Origin: HGM04593 sp045647885
GTDB lineage: Bacteria > Bacteroidota > Bacteroidia > Bacteroidales > Bacteroidaceae
Direction of reading: 5' to 3'
NCBI GenBank assembly: GCA_045647885.1
Contig: JAZRMX010000018.1
Span: 1 to 64,000 of the forward strand
DNA: 64,000 bases
How positions within the stretch are numbered: the first letter of the stretch is position 1; each line of letters opens with the position of its first letter. This document shows, in pieces, positions 42,461 through 50,638 of the stretch. The position numbers and the translations under genes are program-made. The notes under the pieces are model-generated. The model saw only the letters and a list, made by a program, of their open reading frames with translations. It made no database searches and had not been told where the DNA came from.

Positions 42461-44200
42461 ATGGATTTGGAACTTATTAAAATGGTTACAGAGAAGGCTA
42501 CAGAGTGGCTCTCTCCTTCTTACGATGAGGAGACTCGTAAAGAGGTTCAGGCTATGCTCGACAACGAGGATAAGACTCCCCTTATTGATGCTTTTTATCG
42601 TGAACTCGAATTCGGTACCGGTGGTTTGCGCGGTATAATGGGCGCAGGTAGCAACCGTATGAATATCTACACTGTGGGTAAGGCTACACAGGGCTTGGCC
42701 AACTATTTGAACGAGTGCTTTAAGGATAAGGAGCAGATTTCTGTTGTTGTGGGCCACGACTGCCGTAACAACAGCCGTCTTTTTGCTGAAATTACAGCAA
42801 ATATCTTCTCGGCGAATGGTATCAAGGTTTATCTCTTCGAGGATTTGCGTCCCACACCCGAGGTCTCTTTCGCTATCCGCTATTTGGGTTGCCAGAGTGG
42901 TGTGAACATTACTGCAAGCCACAACCCCAAAGAGTACAACGGTTACAAGGCTTACTGGGATGACGGTGCGCAGATGCTTGCTCCCCACGATGTCAAGACT
43001 ATTGAGTACGTGGAGAAGGTTAAGGTAGAGGATATCAAGTTTGTTGGTAATCCCGCGCTTATTGAGATTATCGGCGAGGAGGTTGATAATGTATATCTCG
43101 ACCGCGTTCAGACTCTCTCTATCGACCCTGAGGTTATAAAGAAAAACAAGGATTTGAAAATCGTTTATACTCCCATCCACGGTTGTGGTCGCGTGCTCAT
43201 TCCCGCTTCGTTGCGTCGTTGGGGCTTCGAGAATATCCACTGCGTAGAGGAGCAAATGATTAAAGATGGTAACTTCCCCACTGTAATTTCTCCCAACCCC
43301 GAGAATGCCGAGGCTATGACTATGGCTGTAAATCTCGCTAAAGAGATTGATGCCGACCTCGTAATGGCTTCAGACCCCGATGCCGACCGTCTTGCCATTG
43401 CCTGCAAGAACGACAAGGGCGAGTGGGTTATTGTGAACGGTAACCAGACTTGCTTGATTTTCCTTTATTATATCATCACTCAGTATACAAAATTGGGTAA
43501 GATGACAGGTAAGGAGTTTGTTGTCAAGACTATTGTTACAACAGAGGTTATCAAGAGTATTGCCGAGAAGAACAACATCAAGATGTTTGACTGCTACACC
43601 GGCTTCAAGTGGATTGCAAAGGTTATCCGCGACAACGAGGGTAAGATGGTGTACATTGGTGGTGGTGAGGAGAGCTTCGGTTTCTTGGCCGAGGATTTCT
43701 GCCGCGACAAGGACTCTGTATCGGCTTGTAGCCTTATTGCCGAGGTTGCTGCTTGGGCAAAAGAGAATGGTAAGAGCCTCTACGAGATGTTGATGGATAT
43801 CTATGTGGAGTATGGCTTCTCTAAAGAGGTTACTGTGAATGTTGTTAAGCCCGGTAAGAGTGGTGCCGACGAGATTCGTCAGATGATGGAGAATTTCCGT
43901 GCTAACCCCTTGAAGGAGATGGCTGGCGAGAAGGTTGTATGCTACAAGGACTTCAAGGCTATGAAGGCTGTTGATGGTGACGGCAACGTTACTGACCTCG
44001 ATATGCCCGAGCCTTCAAATGTATTGCAGTACTTCACCGAAAGTGGCAATAAGGTTTCTGTTCGTCCCTCAGGTACCGAGCCTAAGATTAAGTTCTATAT
44101 GGAGGCTAAGGCTGTAATGAAGAACCGTGACGAGTATCTTGCTGCGTGTGATAAGGCCGATGCAATCATTAAGGATATGAAAGCAGCGATGGGTATCTAA
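42461..44200 (+). CDS. Phosphoglucomutase/phosphomannomutase (phospho-sugar mutase)
   Basis: This 579-residue cytoplasmic enzyme interconverts hexose 1- and 6-phosphates via a phosphoserine. The catalytic serine is S153 in TASHNPKEYNGYK, the metal loop is DPDADRLAIA, the sugar loop is GGGEESFGF, and the phosphate-binding loop is RPSGTEPKIKFY. The length fits the long PgcA-like branch rather than GlmM. It supplies sugar phosphates for glycogen and nucleotide-sugar synthesis, so it may feed the nearby polysaccharide locus. A strong terminator follows. Confidence 0.94.
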   Translation: MDLELIKMVTEKATEWLSPSYDEETRKEVQAMLDNEDKTPLIDAFYRELEFGTGGLRGIMGAGSNRMNIYTVGKATQGLANYLNECFKDKEQISVVVGHDCRNNSRLFAEITANIFSANGIKVYLFEDLRPTPEVSFAIRYLGCQSGVNITASHNPKEYNGYKAYWDDGAQMLAPHDVKTIEYVEKVKVEDIKFVGNPALIEIIGEEVDNVYLDRVQTLSIDPEVIKKNKDLKIVYTPIHGCGRVLIPASLRRWGFENIHCVEEQMIKDGNFPTVISPNPENAEAMTMAVNLAKEIDADLVMASDPDADRLAIACKNDKGEWVIVNGNQTCLIFLYYIITQYTKLGKMTGKEFVVKTIVTTEVIKSIAEKNNIKMFDCYTGFKWIAKVIRDNEGKMVYIGGGEESFGFLAEDFCRDKDSVSACSLIAEVAAWAKENGKSLYEMLMDIYVEYGFSKEVTVNVVKPGKSGADEIRQMMENFRANPLKEMAGEKVVCYKDFKAMKAVDGDGNVTDLDMPEPSNVLQYFTESGNKVSVRPSGTEPKIKFYMEAKAVMKNRDEYLAACDKADAIIKDMKAAMGI

Positions 44201-44220
44201 TTCTCGCACAGTGATTATAA

Positions 44221-44257
44221 ATTAAAAAGCCTGCTTTTCAAAAGCAGGCTTTTTAAT
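44221..44257. terminator. Bidirectional terminator between the phosphohexomutase and RNase G genes
   Basis: 18-base arms (44221-44238 with 44240-44257) are perfectly complementary, with A-runs on the left and T-runs on the right, so the structure can stop transcription from both the rightward mutase gene and the leftward RNase G gene. Confidence 0.85.
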
Positions 44258-44275
44258 TATAGTTTTAATGGTTCT

Positions 44276-45853
44276 TTACTTAAGTTCCGATTCTTCCTTC
44301 ATATCAATCTCCTTACCGGTCTTGTCGTAGAAATGGTATTCCAGATAGGCCAGTTTCTGGTTGGGTATGATGCGTATTCCGAATCCGTATTTGAATTGCC
44401 ATTTACGGTATAACGATATTATACCTTTTTTAATATAAGAGGCCACATAAGGGTGTACGTGCAATGTGAACGACTTTACTTTTATGGTGCCTGTAAGTGT
44501 ACTTATTTTACTCTCCAAAAGGTCTGTGAATAGTATAGATGATTGTACCTTTCCTTTTCCGAAACATACGGGGCAGTTCTCTTCGACCGGCATATTTATT
44601 GCAGGGCGCACTCGCTGGCGGGTAATCTGCATAAGACCGAACTTGCTCAACGGTAGTATGTTGTGTTTTGCTCTGTCGCGGCTCATATTTTCGGTCATAC
44701 GCTCGTAGAGGGCCTGGCGGTGTTCCGACTTGTCCATATCAATGAAGTCGACAACGATGATTCCGCCCATATCGCGCAGGCGCAACTGGCGTGCAAGTTC
44801 GTCGGCAGCTCCAAGGTTTACCTCGAGGGCGTTCTCTTCCTGGTTGCTGGCCTTGTTTCGGGCTCTGTTGCCGCTGTTCACATCGACAACGTGAAGGGCT
44901 TCGGTATGCTCTATAACAAGATAGGCGCCGCCTTTGAACGATACTATTCGGCCGAATGACGATTTTATCTGTTTTGTTATCGCGAAGTGGTCGAATATGG
45001 GCAGTTCGCCACGGTATAGCTTGATGATGTCGATGCTCTCGGGTGCTATTACCGATACATAATCCCTTATTTTCTTGTATACTTCAATGTCGTTTACGTG
45101 TATGCTCTCGTAAGACGGGTTGAAAAGGTCGCGCAAAAGGGCAAGGGTTCTGTCCGACTCGGCGTGGACTATGCCCGGAGCTTTTGTGCATTTCTGTGTC
45201 TTGCCGACGAGGTTTTCCCAGTTATTGACAAGGCTGCGCAGTTCGGCATCGAGCTCGGCCACTTTCTTGCCTTCGGCAACAGTGCGTACTATTATTCCGA
45301 AATTCTTTGGCTTTATGCTCTGTAACAGCTGTTTGAGTCTTGTGCGCTCTTCGGGTGATTTTATTTTTGACGAAACCGATACTTTGTCTTCAAAGGGAAT
45401 GAGTATTAGAAATCGTCCGGCAAATGAAATTTCGCAAGTAAGACGGGGGCCTTTGGTGTTGATGGGTTCTTTGGTTACTTGTACAAGTATCTCCTGCCCG
45501 GTTTGCAGTGTTTCGGCAATGTTTCCCTCTTTTTTCTTCTCGGGCATTATGGATGCCTTTGATATGGGGAATGTCTTCTTGCGGTCGCTTGTGATTTGTT
45601 TTGTGTACTTTTGTAGAGAGTAGAATTGTGGGCCTAAATCCAAATAGTGGAGGAATGCCTCTTTCTCGGAACCTACGTCAACAAAGCAGGCGTTCAGCCC
45701 GGGCATAATTTTCTTTACACGCCCGAGGTAGATGTTGCCTACTGAAAAAGTTTCTGTCTGTTCCTCCTTTTGAAATTCAACCAGTTGCTTGTTTTCTGTG
45801 ATTGCAATGGCGACTTCGTTGGAGTGAACGTCAACAATAAGTTCGCTAGTCAC
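44276..45853 (-). CDS. rng: Ribonuclease G/E family protein
   Basis: This 525-residue endoribonuclease processes rRNA and mRNA. It has an S1-like RNA-binding region near 35-125 (VGNIYLGRVKKIMPGLNACFVDVG), the catalytic DNase I-like region with VDVNSGN and VDFIDMD, and the zinc-link CPVC pair (ENCPVCFGKGK) that joins subunits. It lacks the long C-terminal scaffold of RNase E. It is the third gene of the leftward HU / small basic protein / rng group, but a terminator hairpin precedes it, so it may also have its own promoter. Confidence 0.93.
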   Translation of the reverse strand: MTSELIVDVHSNEVAIAITENKQLVEFQKEEQTETFSVGNIYLGRVKKIMPGLNACFVDVGSEKEAFLHYLDLGPQFYSLQKYTKQITSDRKKTFPISKASIMPEKKKEGNIAETLQTGQEILVQVTKEPINTKGPRLTCEISFAGRFLILIPFEDKVSVSSKIKSPEERTRLKQLLQSIKPKNFGIIVRTVAEGKKVAELDAELRSLVNNWENLVGKTQKCTKAPGIVHAESDRTLALLRDLFNPSYESIHVNDIEVYKKIRDYVSVIAPESIDIIKLYRGELPIFDHFAITKQIKSSFGRIVSFKGGAYLVIEHTEALHVVDVNSGNRARNKASNQEENALEVNLGAADELARQLRLRDMGGIIVVDFIDMDKSEHRQALYERMTENMSRDRAKHNILPLSKFGLMQITRQRVRPAINMPVEENCPVCFGKGKVQSSILFTDLLESKISTLTGTIKVKSFTLHVHPYVASYIKKGIISLYRKWQFKYGFGIRIIPNQKLAYLEYHFYDKTGKEIDMKEESELK

Positions 45854-45948
45854 AATTTATTTTTATTTTTTGTTAAGTGTGCCTCTTCTTGTGAAGGTGA
45901 GGTACATTTACCTTTTTAAGGGTCGGCCGTGACCGAGGGGTTTAAAAC

Positions 45949-45990
45949 AAAAAACAAACTTGAAGCTTTTTTCTTGCAAGTTTGTTTTTT
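45949..45990 (-). terminator. Terminator after the small basic protein gene
   Basis: A 13-14-bp A/T-rich stem (about 45949-45962 with 45977-45990) with a 14-base loop, read leftward, ends in a T-rich tail. It lies about 20 bases after the stop at 46009. Confidence 0.7.
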
Positions 45991-46008
45991 GTGTCTGTGC
46001 AGACGAGC

Positions 46009-46098
46009 TTACTTGCTCTTATGTCTGTTCTTTCTCAATCTTTTTTTACGCTTGTGCGTAGACATCTTATGTCTTTTTTTCTTCTTTCCGCTAGGCAT
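46009..46098 (-). CDS. 29-residue very basic ribosomal-type protein (AURKAIP1/COX24-like)
   Basis: The frame runs from the ATG at 46098 to TAA at 46009 and encodes MPSGKKKKRHKMSTHKRKKR followed by LRKNRHKSK. Almost identical short proteins occur in many Bacteroidota genomes and are annotated as AURKAIP1/COX24 domain proteins, related to the mitochondrial small-subunit protein mS38 and actinobacterial bS22. It probably binds the small ribosomal subunit. It lies 29 bases after HU and is followed by a terminator. The family match is from memory; the basic composition (19 of 29 residues are Lys, Arg or His) is direct. Confidence 0.8.
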   Translation of the reverse strand: MPSGKKKKRHKMSTHKRKKRLRKNRHKSK

Positions 46099-46127
46099 GG
46101 TTCAAAAAATTTATAAATTAACAAAAA

Positions 46128-46403
46128 TTATTTTTTAACTTCACTTACGAATGTCTTTGCAGGTTTAAATGCCGGAATATCGTGTGCGGGGATAATGATG
46201 GTTTTCTCCTTGTGGATGTCGCGTGCTGTTTTCTCGGCTCTCTGTTTGATGATGAAGCTGCCGAAGCCGCGTAGATATACTGGCTCGTGATTTGCCAAAG
46301 ATGTCTTTACAACCTCCATAAATGATTCTACCGATGCAAGAACCACTGCTTTCTCAATACCTGTCTTCTTCGCAATCTCGTTTACAATGTCTGCTTTTGT
46401 CAT
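46128..46403 (-). CDS. HU family DNA-binding protein
   Basis: This 91-residue nucleoid protein has the HU/IHF fold: MTKADIVNEIAKKTG helices, SFMEVVKTSLANHEPVYLRGFGSF, and the DNA-wrapping beta arm (RAEKTARDIHKEKTIIIPAHDIPAFKPA), which in canonical HU has RNP at its tip but here is IPAHDIP. It bends and compacts DNA as a dimer. A -7 box and an inverted repeat lie in its upstream region. It is followed by the 29-residue basic protein gene. Confidence 0.93.
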   Translation of the reverse strand: MTKADIVNEIAKKTGIEKAVVLASVESFMEVVKTSLANHEPVYLRGFGSFIIKQRAEKTARDIHKEKTIIIPAHDIPAFKPAKTFVSEVKK

Positions 46404-46426
46404 TTTGTTTGTATGTTTTATGTTAT

Positions 46427-46440
46427 AAGTGATGTCACTT
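46427..46440. promoter_or_regulatory. Inverted repeat in the HU leader, possible operator
   Basis: AAGTGA-TG-TCACTT is a perfect 6-bp inverted repeat between the HU -7 box and its ATG, so in the predicted 5' leader. It could bind a dimeric regulator or HU itself. Confidence 0.4.
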
Positions 46441-46455
46441 CTAAATTTCGGAAGG

Positions 46456-46463
46456 CAAATATA
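46456..46463 (-). promoter_or_regulatory. -7 promoter element of the HU gene
   Basis: On the minus strand, TATATTTG matches the -7 box, about 55 bases before the HU ATG. The 311-base gap between HU and ssb (46404-46714) otherwise holds the inverted repeat at 46427-46440, the ssb -7 box and A+T-rich sequence. Confidence 0.5.
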
Positions 46464-46599
46464 TAGCTTTTTTTGTTTTTACGGAAATTTAAAGCGCTTT
46501 TTTTGCTTAAAATTCATTGATTCTCCCTTGTTTGAGTGCTTTTTTGCTCTTTTTTATCTTTTGCCGGGCACTTTTCACTATAAATATAAATTTAATTGT

Positions 46600-46607
46600 T
46601 ATTTTTG
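46600..46607 (+). promoter_or_regulatory. -7 promoter element of ssb
   Basis: TATTTTTG lies about 110 bases before the ssb start. A second TATATTTG occurs at 46643-46650, so either could serve ssb-gldE-phosphopantetheinyl transferase. Confidence 0.4.
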
Positions 46608-46714
46608 CAGTCAATACTTAATTGTATTATTAACGAATTTTATATATTTGATTTATGGGCATCGGCCATTGTGGTGTGGTGTTTCTCATAAACAAGACTT
46701 TAAACTTAGATGTT

Positions 46715-47101
46715 ATGTCAGTAAACAAGGTTATTTTGATTGGTAATGTGGGCAAGAACCCCGATGTACGTCACTTGGACCGCAACGTTGCTGTTGCGAA
46801 TATGGTTATAGCAACTACAGAGCGAGCATATACTTTGCAGAACGGAACACAAGTGCCTGAAAGAACAGAGTGGCATAATGTGGTACTTTGGGGCGGGTTG
46901 GCCGAGGTTGCCGAAAAGTATGTACACAAGGGAGACCGCATATATATTGAAGGTAAGATAAGAACAAATACATACGAGGACCAGAATGGTATCCGTCGTT
47001 ACCGTACCGAGATTCTTGCGGAAACAATGGAGATGCTTTCTTCACGTTCGGCTTCGGCTACAGCTATGGACGAGCCCATTGCCGATAATCCTATTTTTTG
47101 A
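46715..47101 (+). CDS. ssb: Single-stranded DNA-binding protein
   Basis: This 128-residue OB-fold protein binds single-stranded DNA in replication and repair. It has VNKVILIGNVGKNPDVRHLD, the WHNVVLWGGLAEVAEKYVHKGD block and a C-terminal acidic tip ending ADNPIF, similar to the DIPF peptide that recruits partners. It is shorter than many SSBs because the linker is brief. The ATG at 46715 matches family N-termini; the frame from 46655 adds an unrelated leader. The next gene, gldE, starts 21 bases after the stop, an order common in Bacteroidota. Confidence 0.93.
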   Translation: MSVNKVILIGNVGKNPDVRHLDRNVAVANMVIATTERAYTLQNGTQVPERTEWHNVVLWGGLAEVAEKYVHKGDRIYIEGKIRTNTYEDQNGIRRYRTEILAETMEMLSSRSASATAMDEPIADNPIF

Positions 47102-47122
47102 TCATAAATTCGGTTTTTATTG

Positions 47123-48466
47123 ATGATATCTGCCTTTTCGCAGTTGTTTGCTTTTGCGTTCCCCGAGGTTACTGTGACGGTGCCTTCGTTGAGCGCCTGG
47201 GGTGCATTGGTGTGTGCCGGAGTGTTATTGTTGTTTTCGGCTTTTGCGTCGGGTTCCGAAATGGCTTTCTTTTCTCTGTCGCGTGCCGAGCTTGAGGAGG
47301 CCGAAGAGAGTAAGTCTGTGTCGGCTCAACGTATAATTGCTCTGCTCAAGGAACCCGAGCGCCTGCTTGCCACCATTCTGATAATAAACGATTTTGTAAA
47401 TGTGGGCATTGTTATGTTGCTCAACTATTTCTTTCTCTCCATTTTTTCTTTCGGGGAGAGTGCTAAATGGATTGAGTTTCTGGTGCTCACAGTTCTTCTC
47501 ACATTTCTGCTGTTGCTTTTCTGTGAGGTGATGCCCAAAATCTATTCAAAGAACAATGTGCGCAAGTTTGCCTATTTTGCAGTAGATGGGCTTTATTTGC
47601 TTTTCCGTCTGTTGAGACCTTTTTCTTCACTTCTCGTACGTTCGACATATTTTACCGATCGTTTGTCTTCAAAGGCTTCATATTCCTTGTCGGTCGACGA
47701 GCTTGAGCAGGCGCTGGAGCTTACCGACAAGAAGGAGATTGGTGAGCAGAAGAATATGCTCGAGGGTATAATCCGTTTTGGCGACGAGACGGTGCGCAAT
47801 ATTATGACTCCGCGTATGGATATGGTTATGCTCAATATCCGTGCCTCTTACACCGAGGTACTGCGCTGTGCTGCCGATAATGCCTACTCGCGTATTCCTG
47901 TATATGCCGGTACGCAGGACGAGATACGTGGTATTCTTTATATAAAGGATTTGTTGCCTTATCTTAATCGTGGGGCTAATTTCCGTTGGCAGTCGCTCAT
48001 TCGCCAGCCTTTCTTTGTTCCCGAAACAAAGAAGATTGATGATTTGTTGTGCGATTTCCAGACCGTGCGCGTTCATATGGCCATTGTGGTCGATGAGTTC
48101 GGCGGTGTTTCAGGCCTTATTACCCTCGAGGATATTATAGAGGAGATCGTGGGCGAGATTAACGATGAATTCGATGAACCCGATTCTTCGTACGAGAAAA
48201 TAGACGAGCGTACTTTCGTCTTTGAGGGCAAGACAATGCTTTCCGATTTCTTCAAGATAATGTCGATTGATGGTGGTCTTTTCGAGGATGTTGCCGGTGA
48301 GGCCGATACTCTTGCAGGGCTTTTGCTCGAGGTTAAGGGGGAGTTCCCGCGTCTGCACGAGAAGATCGTTTGTGCTGGAGTGGAGTTCGAGGTTATGATG
48401 AAGGATAAATATCGATTGGTCAAGATAAAGGCAACCCTTTTGCCTGGTGTCGAAGAAAATAAATAA
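47123..48466 (+). CDS. gldE: Gliding motility-associated protein GldE (CNNM/CBS/CorC membrane protein)
   Basis: This 447-residue inner-membrane protein has an N-terminal CNNM-type membrane domain (about 25-180), paired CBS domains (about 205-335, with MTPRMDMVML and FGGVSGLITLEDIIEEIVGEI) and a C-terminal CorC_HlyC domain (about 350-440). GldE homologues in gliding Flavobacteria support motility, but non-gliding Bacteroidales also keep this gene beside ssb, probably for ion transport or envelope protein stability. The ATG at 47123 is preferred to the adjacent TTG. Confidence 0.9.
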   Translation: MISAFSQLFAFAFPEVTVTVPSLSAWGALVCAGVLLLFSAFASGSEMAFFSLSRAELEEAEESKSVSAQRIIALLKEPERLLATILIINDFVNVGIVMLLNYFFLSIFSFGESAKWIEFLVLTVLLTFLLLLFCEVMPKIYSKNNVRKFAYFAVDGLYLLFRLLRPFSSLLVRSTYFTDRLSSKASYSLSVDELEQALELTDKKEIGEQKNMLEGIIRFGDETVRNIMTPRMDMVMLNIRASYTEVLRCAADNAYSRIPVYAGTQDEIRGILYIKDLLPYLNRGANFRWQSLIRQPFFVPETKKIDDLLCDFQTVRVHMAIVVDEFGGVSGLITLEDIIEEIVGEINDEFDEPDSSYEKIDERTFVFEGKTMLSDFFKIMSIDGGLFEDVAGEADTLAGLLLEVKGEFPRLHEKIVCAGVEFEVMMKDKYRLVKIKATLLPGVEENK

Positions 48467-48475
48467 CCACCTGTT

Positions 48476-49129
48476 ATGCCGTTATGTGGTAGATATTTTT
48501 GCGGTGATATAGAGATTGCCGTATGGAAAATAGAAGAGACGATAGGGCAACTGTCGTCTCTTGTAGATTCTGCCACTTTGGCCGAAAGCGGGAAATTCAC
48601 AGGGAATGCGCGCCGTTGCGAGTGGTTGGCGGTGCGGTGTCTGTTGAGGATGTTGCTCGGCGACGGTGTGAGGATTGTGTATGATGCCGCAGGAAAACCT
48701 TCGTTGGAGGGAAGCGATATGTTTGTCAGTATATCGCACTCGCGTGGTTATGCTGCAGTTGCCTTGTCGGGCAAATCTCCTTTTGGGCTCGATGTGGAGC
48801 TTGCATTCAGGGAAGTGGGCGTGGCTGCGCACCGTTTTATGCGCGAGGAGGAGCTTGATGGCATTGCTCCCTGTTTGCATAATGATGCCAAGCTTATAAG
48901 GTGGACTGCCTCGGAGGCTCTTTATAAACTGGTGGGTGACCTTGGCGGTAACTTCCGCGACAATATTGTGGCGGAGAGAGTGTTGCCGGCAGGTAAAGGT
49001 CTCTTTACTTTAACGGTAGTGGGTGTTGCGCACGGGAATGGGGATTATTCGGTCTCTTATCTTTTTGACGGGCAGTTGTTGGTTACAGTATGTCGTGACG
49101 GGGAACTTGTTCATTTGTGTGCTGTTTGA
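48476..49129 (+). CDS. 4'-phosphopantetheinyl transferase superfamily protein
   Basis: This 217-residue Sfp-like enzyme transfers 4'-phosphopantetheine from CoA to a carrier protein serine. It has ISHSRGYAAVALS, the magnesium-binding pair D106 and E108 (GLDVE) and E147 in WTASEALYK. The family motif is W-x-x-K-E-A; here the lysine before the glutamate is serine (S146), while K151 is kept. It follows gldE by 9 bases, an order seen in many Bacteroidota. It could be the main carrier-protein activator, since no acpS is visible in the window. Confidence 0.85.
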   Translation: MPLCGRYFCGDIEIAVWKIEETIGQLSSLVDSATLAESGKFTGNARRCEWLAVRCLLRMLLGDGVRIVYDAAGKPSLEGSDMFVSISHSRGYAAVALSGKSPFGLDVELAFREVGVAAHRFMREEELDGIAPCLHNDAKLIRWTASEALYKLVGDLGGNFRDNIVAERVLPAGKGLFTLTVVGVAHGNGDYSVSYLFDGQLLVTVCRDGELVHLCAV

Positions 49130-49217
49130 GCAGTTTTTTTATCTTATTTTCAGCTTTTTTATAAGTGCGATCTGTATGCCCGTTTGTTGAATTGTTTGAA
49201 ATAGAATTTTGTATATT

Positions 49218-49751
49218 ATGCTTAATGTAGTGGTACGCAGTTTGTGCGTAATAGTCATAGGAGTGTTGATGGTGGTGTTGCGCGAGTCTTTTATGCCGCT
49301 GATTATCCAACTGATTGGTGCGGTGTTTATGTTGTCGGGAGCGATATCGCTGTTCAATATCTATATTTTGCGTAAAAAGGGAATGTCGACGGGGTTCGAT
49401 ACGGCAGTGCTTGGCTTTGTGGGTGTTGCCGGCGTGTTGCTTGGTGTATGGCTTCTGCTCTCACCTGCATTTTTCCTTTCGGTGCTGATGACTGTGCTTG
49501 GTATTATGTTGTTGGTTGCAGGTTTTTACCAAGTTGCCAATCTACTTATTGCACAAAAGAGTGTAAGGGTGCCTTTCTTTATGTATATAGTACCTTTGCT
49601 GCTGATTGTTGCCGGCGTGGTGGTTGTTGCCGACCCTTTTGAGGTGGCTGGTCTGCCGTTTCTTGTAGTGGGGGTGGGTGCCATTCTGTCGGGTGCTTCG
49701 GATTTGCTCTCTTCGGCTTATATTGCTGCACGGCGCCGTATGGTCAAATGA
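49218..49751 (+). CDS. DUF308/HdeD-like membrane protein
   Basis: This 177-residue integral membrane protein has six hydrophobic segments, repeated roughly as three pairs (VRSLCVIVIGVLMVVL, LIGAVFMLSGAISLFN, GVAGVLLGVWLLLSP, MTVLGIMLLVAGFYQ, IVPLLLIVAGVVVV, VVGVGAILSGASDLLS), the pattern of DUF308/HdeD proteins. In E. coli HdeD is linked to acid resistance; the role here is unknown. The ATG at 49218 is chosen over an in-frame TTG at 49209. A terminator follows. Confidence 0.82.
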   Translation: MLNVVVRSLCVIVIGVLMVVLRESFMPLIIQLIGAVFMLSGAISLFNIYILRKKGMSTGFDTAVLGFVGVAGVLLGVWLLLSPAFFLSVLMTVLGIMLLVAGFYQVANLLIAQKSVRVPFFMYIVPLLLIVAGVVVVADPFEVAGLPFLVVGVGAILSGASDLLSSAYIAARRRMVK

Positions 49752-49800
49752 ATGGGTTGCAGACGTACTTGTTTGTAATAATAATTTGATTGCTGTTTGA

Positions 49801-49829
49801 AAAAAAGCACGTTTTTATGCGTGTTTTTT
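49801..49829 (+). terminator. Terminator after the DUF308 gene
   Basis: A stem of 10-11 bp (49801-49811 with 49820-49829, one G-T pair) with an 8-base loop ends in six T. It lies about 50 bases after the DUF308 stop and just before the LysE promoter. Confidence 0.7.
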
Positions 49830-49855
49830 CACAAAAAAATGACATCTTTGCATAA

Positions 49856-49936
49856 ATGATGTGTAATGTGCGTTATTTGTGTGCTCTTGCAGTGGCAGGC
49901 CTGCTTGTCGCTGTTAAAAATATTTTTTATTTATGA
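49856..49936 (+). CDS. Possible 26-residue leader peptide coupled to the LysE gene
   Basis: An ATG at 49856 (or 49859) opens a frame of 26 codons encoding MMCNVRYLCALAVAGLLVAV followed by KNIFYL and ending in a TGA that overlaps the LysE start as ATGA. A -7-like CATCTTTG lies at 49843-49850, so the ATG would be at or very near the transcription start. The peptide is hydrophobic and cysteine-containing. It may couple translation of the exporter or be a chance frame; no family is recognised. Confidence 0.35.
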   Translation: MMCNVRYLCALAVAGLLVAVKNIFYL

Positions 49937-50625
49937 ATGAACTTAATGACTTTTTCCAGCAGTTTGTATCGCAGATATCATTGTTAGAGGTTGTTGTGAA
50001 AGGTATACTTATCGGTGTGATAGCATCGGCTCCTATGGGTCCCGTGGGTGTGCTCTGTGTGCAGCGTACTTTGAATAAAGGCCGCGTGTATGGCTTGGTT
50101 ACCGGTTTTGGAGCTGCTATAAGCGATATTATATATGCTCTTATGACAGGGTATGGTCTTTCGTTTATCTACGACTTCATACATAACCGTACCGCTCTCT
50201 TCTGGCTGCAGCTGATTGGTGCTGTGCTGATGTTCGTTTTTGGTGTGCATACATTCCGTACCAACCCCACGCAGAATGCCCATAAGGTGAGCCGTAACAA
50301 GAGCAGCCTTGTACAGAACGGCGTTACAGGCTTTTTCCTTGCCTTCTCGAATCCTCTGCTGGTGCTTCTGTTCCTTGCGCTGTTCACTCCACTGAATTTT
50401 ATGTTGCCCGAGCAACCCTTGTATAATCAGTTTATAGGTTATGCTGCCATATTCGGTGGCGCAATGTTGTGGTGGGTGTTCATCACTTATGTGGTGAGCA
50501 AGTTGCGTGAACGTTTCGATGTGCGCGGCGTGTGGATTATAAACAAGATAATCGGTACCATTGTGATGATTGGAGCATTCATTGGTGCGATACTCATTAT
50601 AACCGGTATATATTCTTTTCACTAA
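49933..50625 (+). CDS. LysE family translocator
   Basis: This 230-residue inner-membrane protein has six hydrophobic segments and the LysE/RhtB signature GVIASAPMGPVGVLCVQRTL near 27-47 and FLAFSNPLLVLLFLALF near 136-152. The family exports amino acids or similar solutes. The substrate cannot be inferred. A short open frame overlaps its start by 4 bases and may act as a coupled leader. A DUF4924 gene follows after 13 bases. Confidence 0.85.
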   Translation: MNELNDFFQQFVSQISLLEVVVKGILIGVIASAPMGPVGVLCVQRTLNKGRVYGLVTGFGAAISDIIYALMTGYGLSFIYDFIHNRTALFWLQLIGAVLMFVFGVHTFRTNPTQNAHKVSRNKSSLVQNGVTGFFLAFSNPLLVLLFLALFTPLNFMLPEQPLYNQFIGYAAIFGGAMLWWVFITYVVSKLRERFDVRGVWIINKIIGTIVMIGAFIGAILIITGIYSFH

Positions 50626-50638
50626 TATTTTGTAAGCT

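Noticed and set aside
49892..49901. 10-base palindrome GCAGGCCTGC before the LysE gene
   Set aside because: It is short, lies within the candidate leader peptide frame, and is not clearly a regulatory site.
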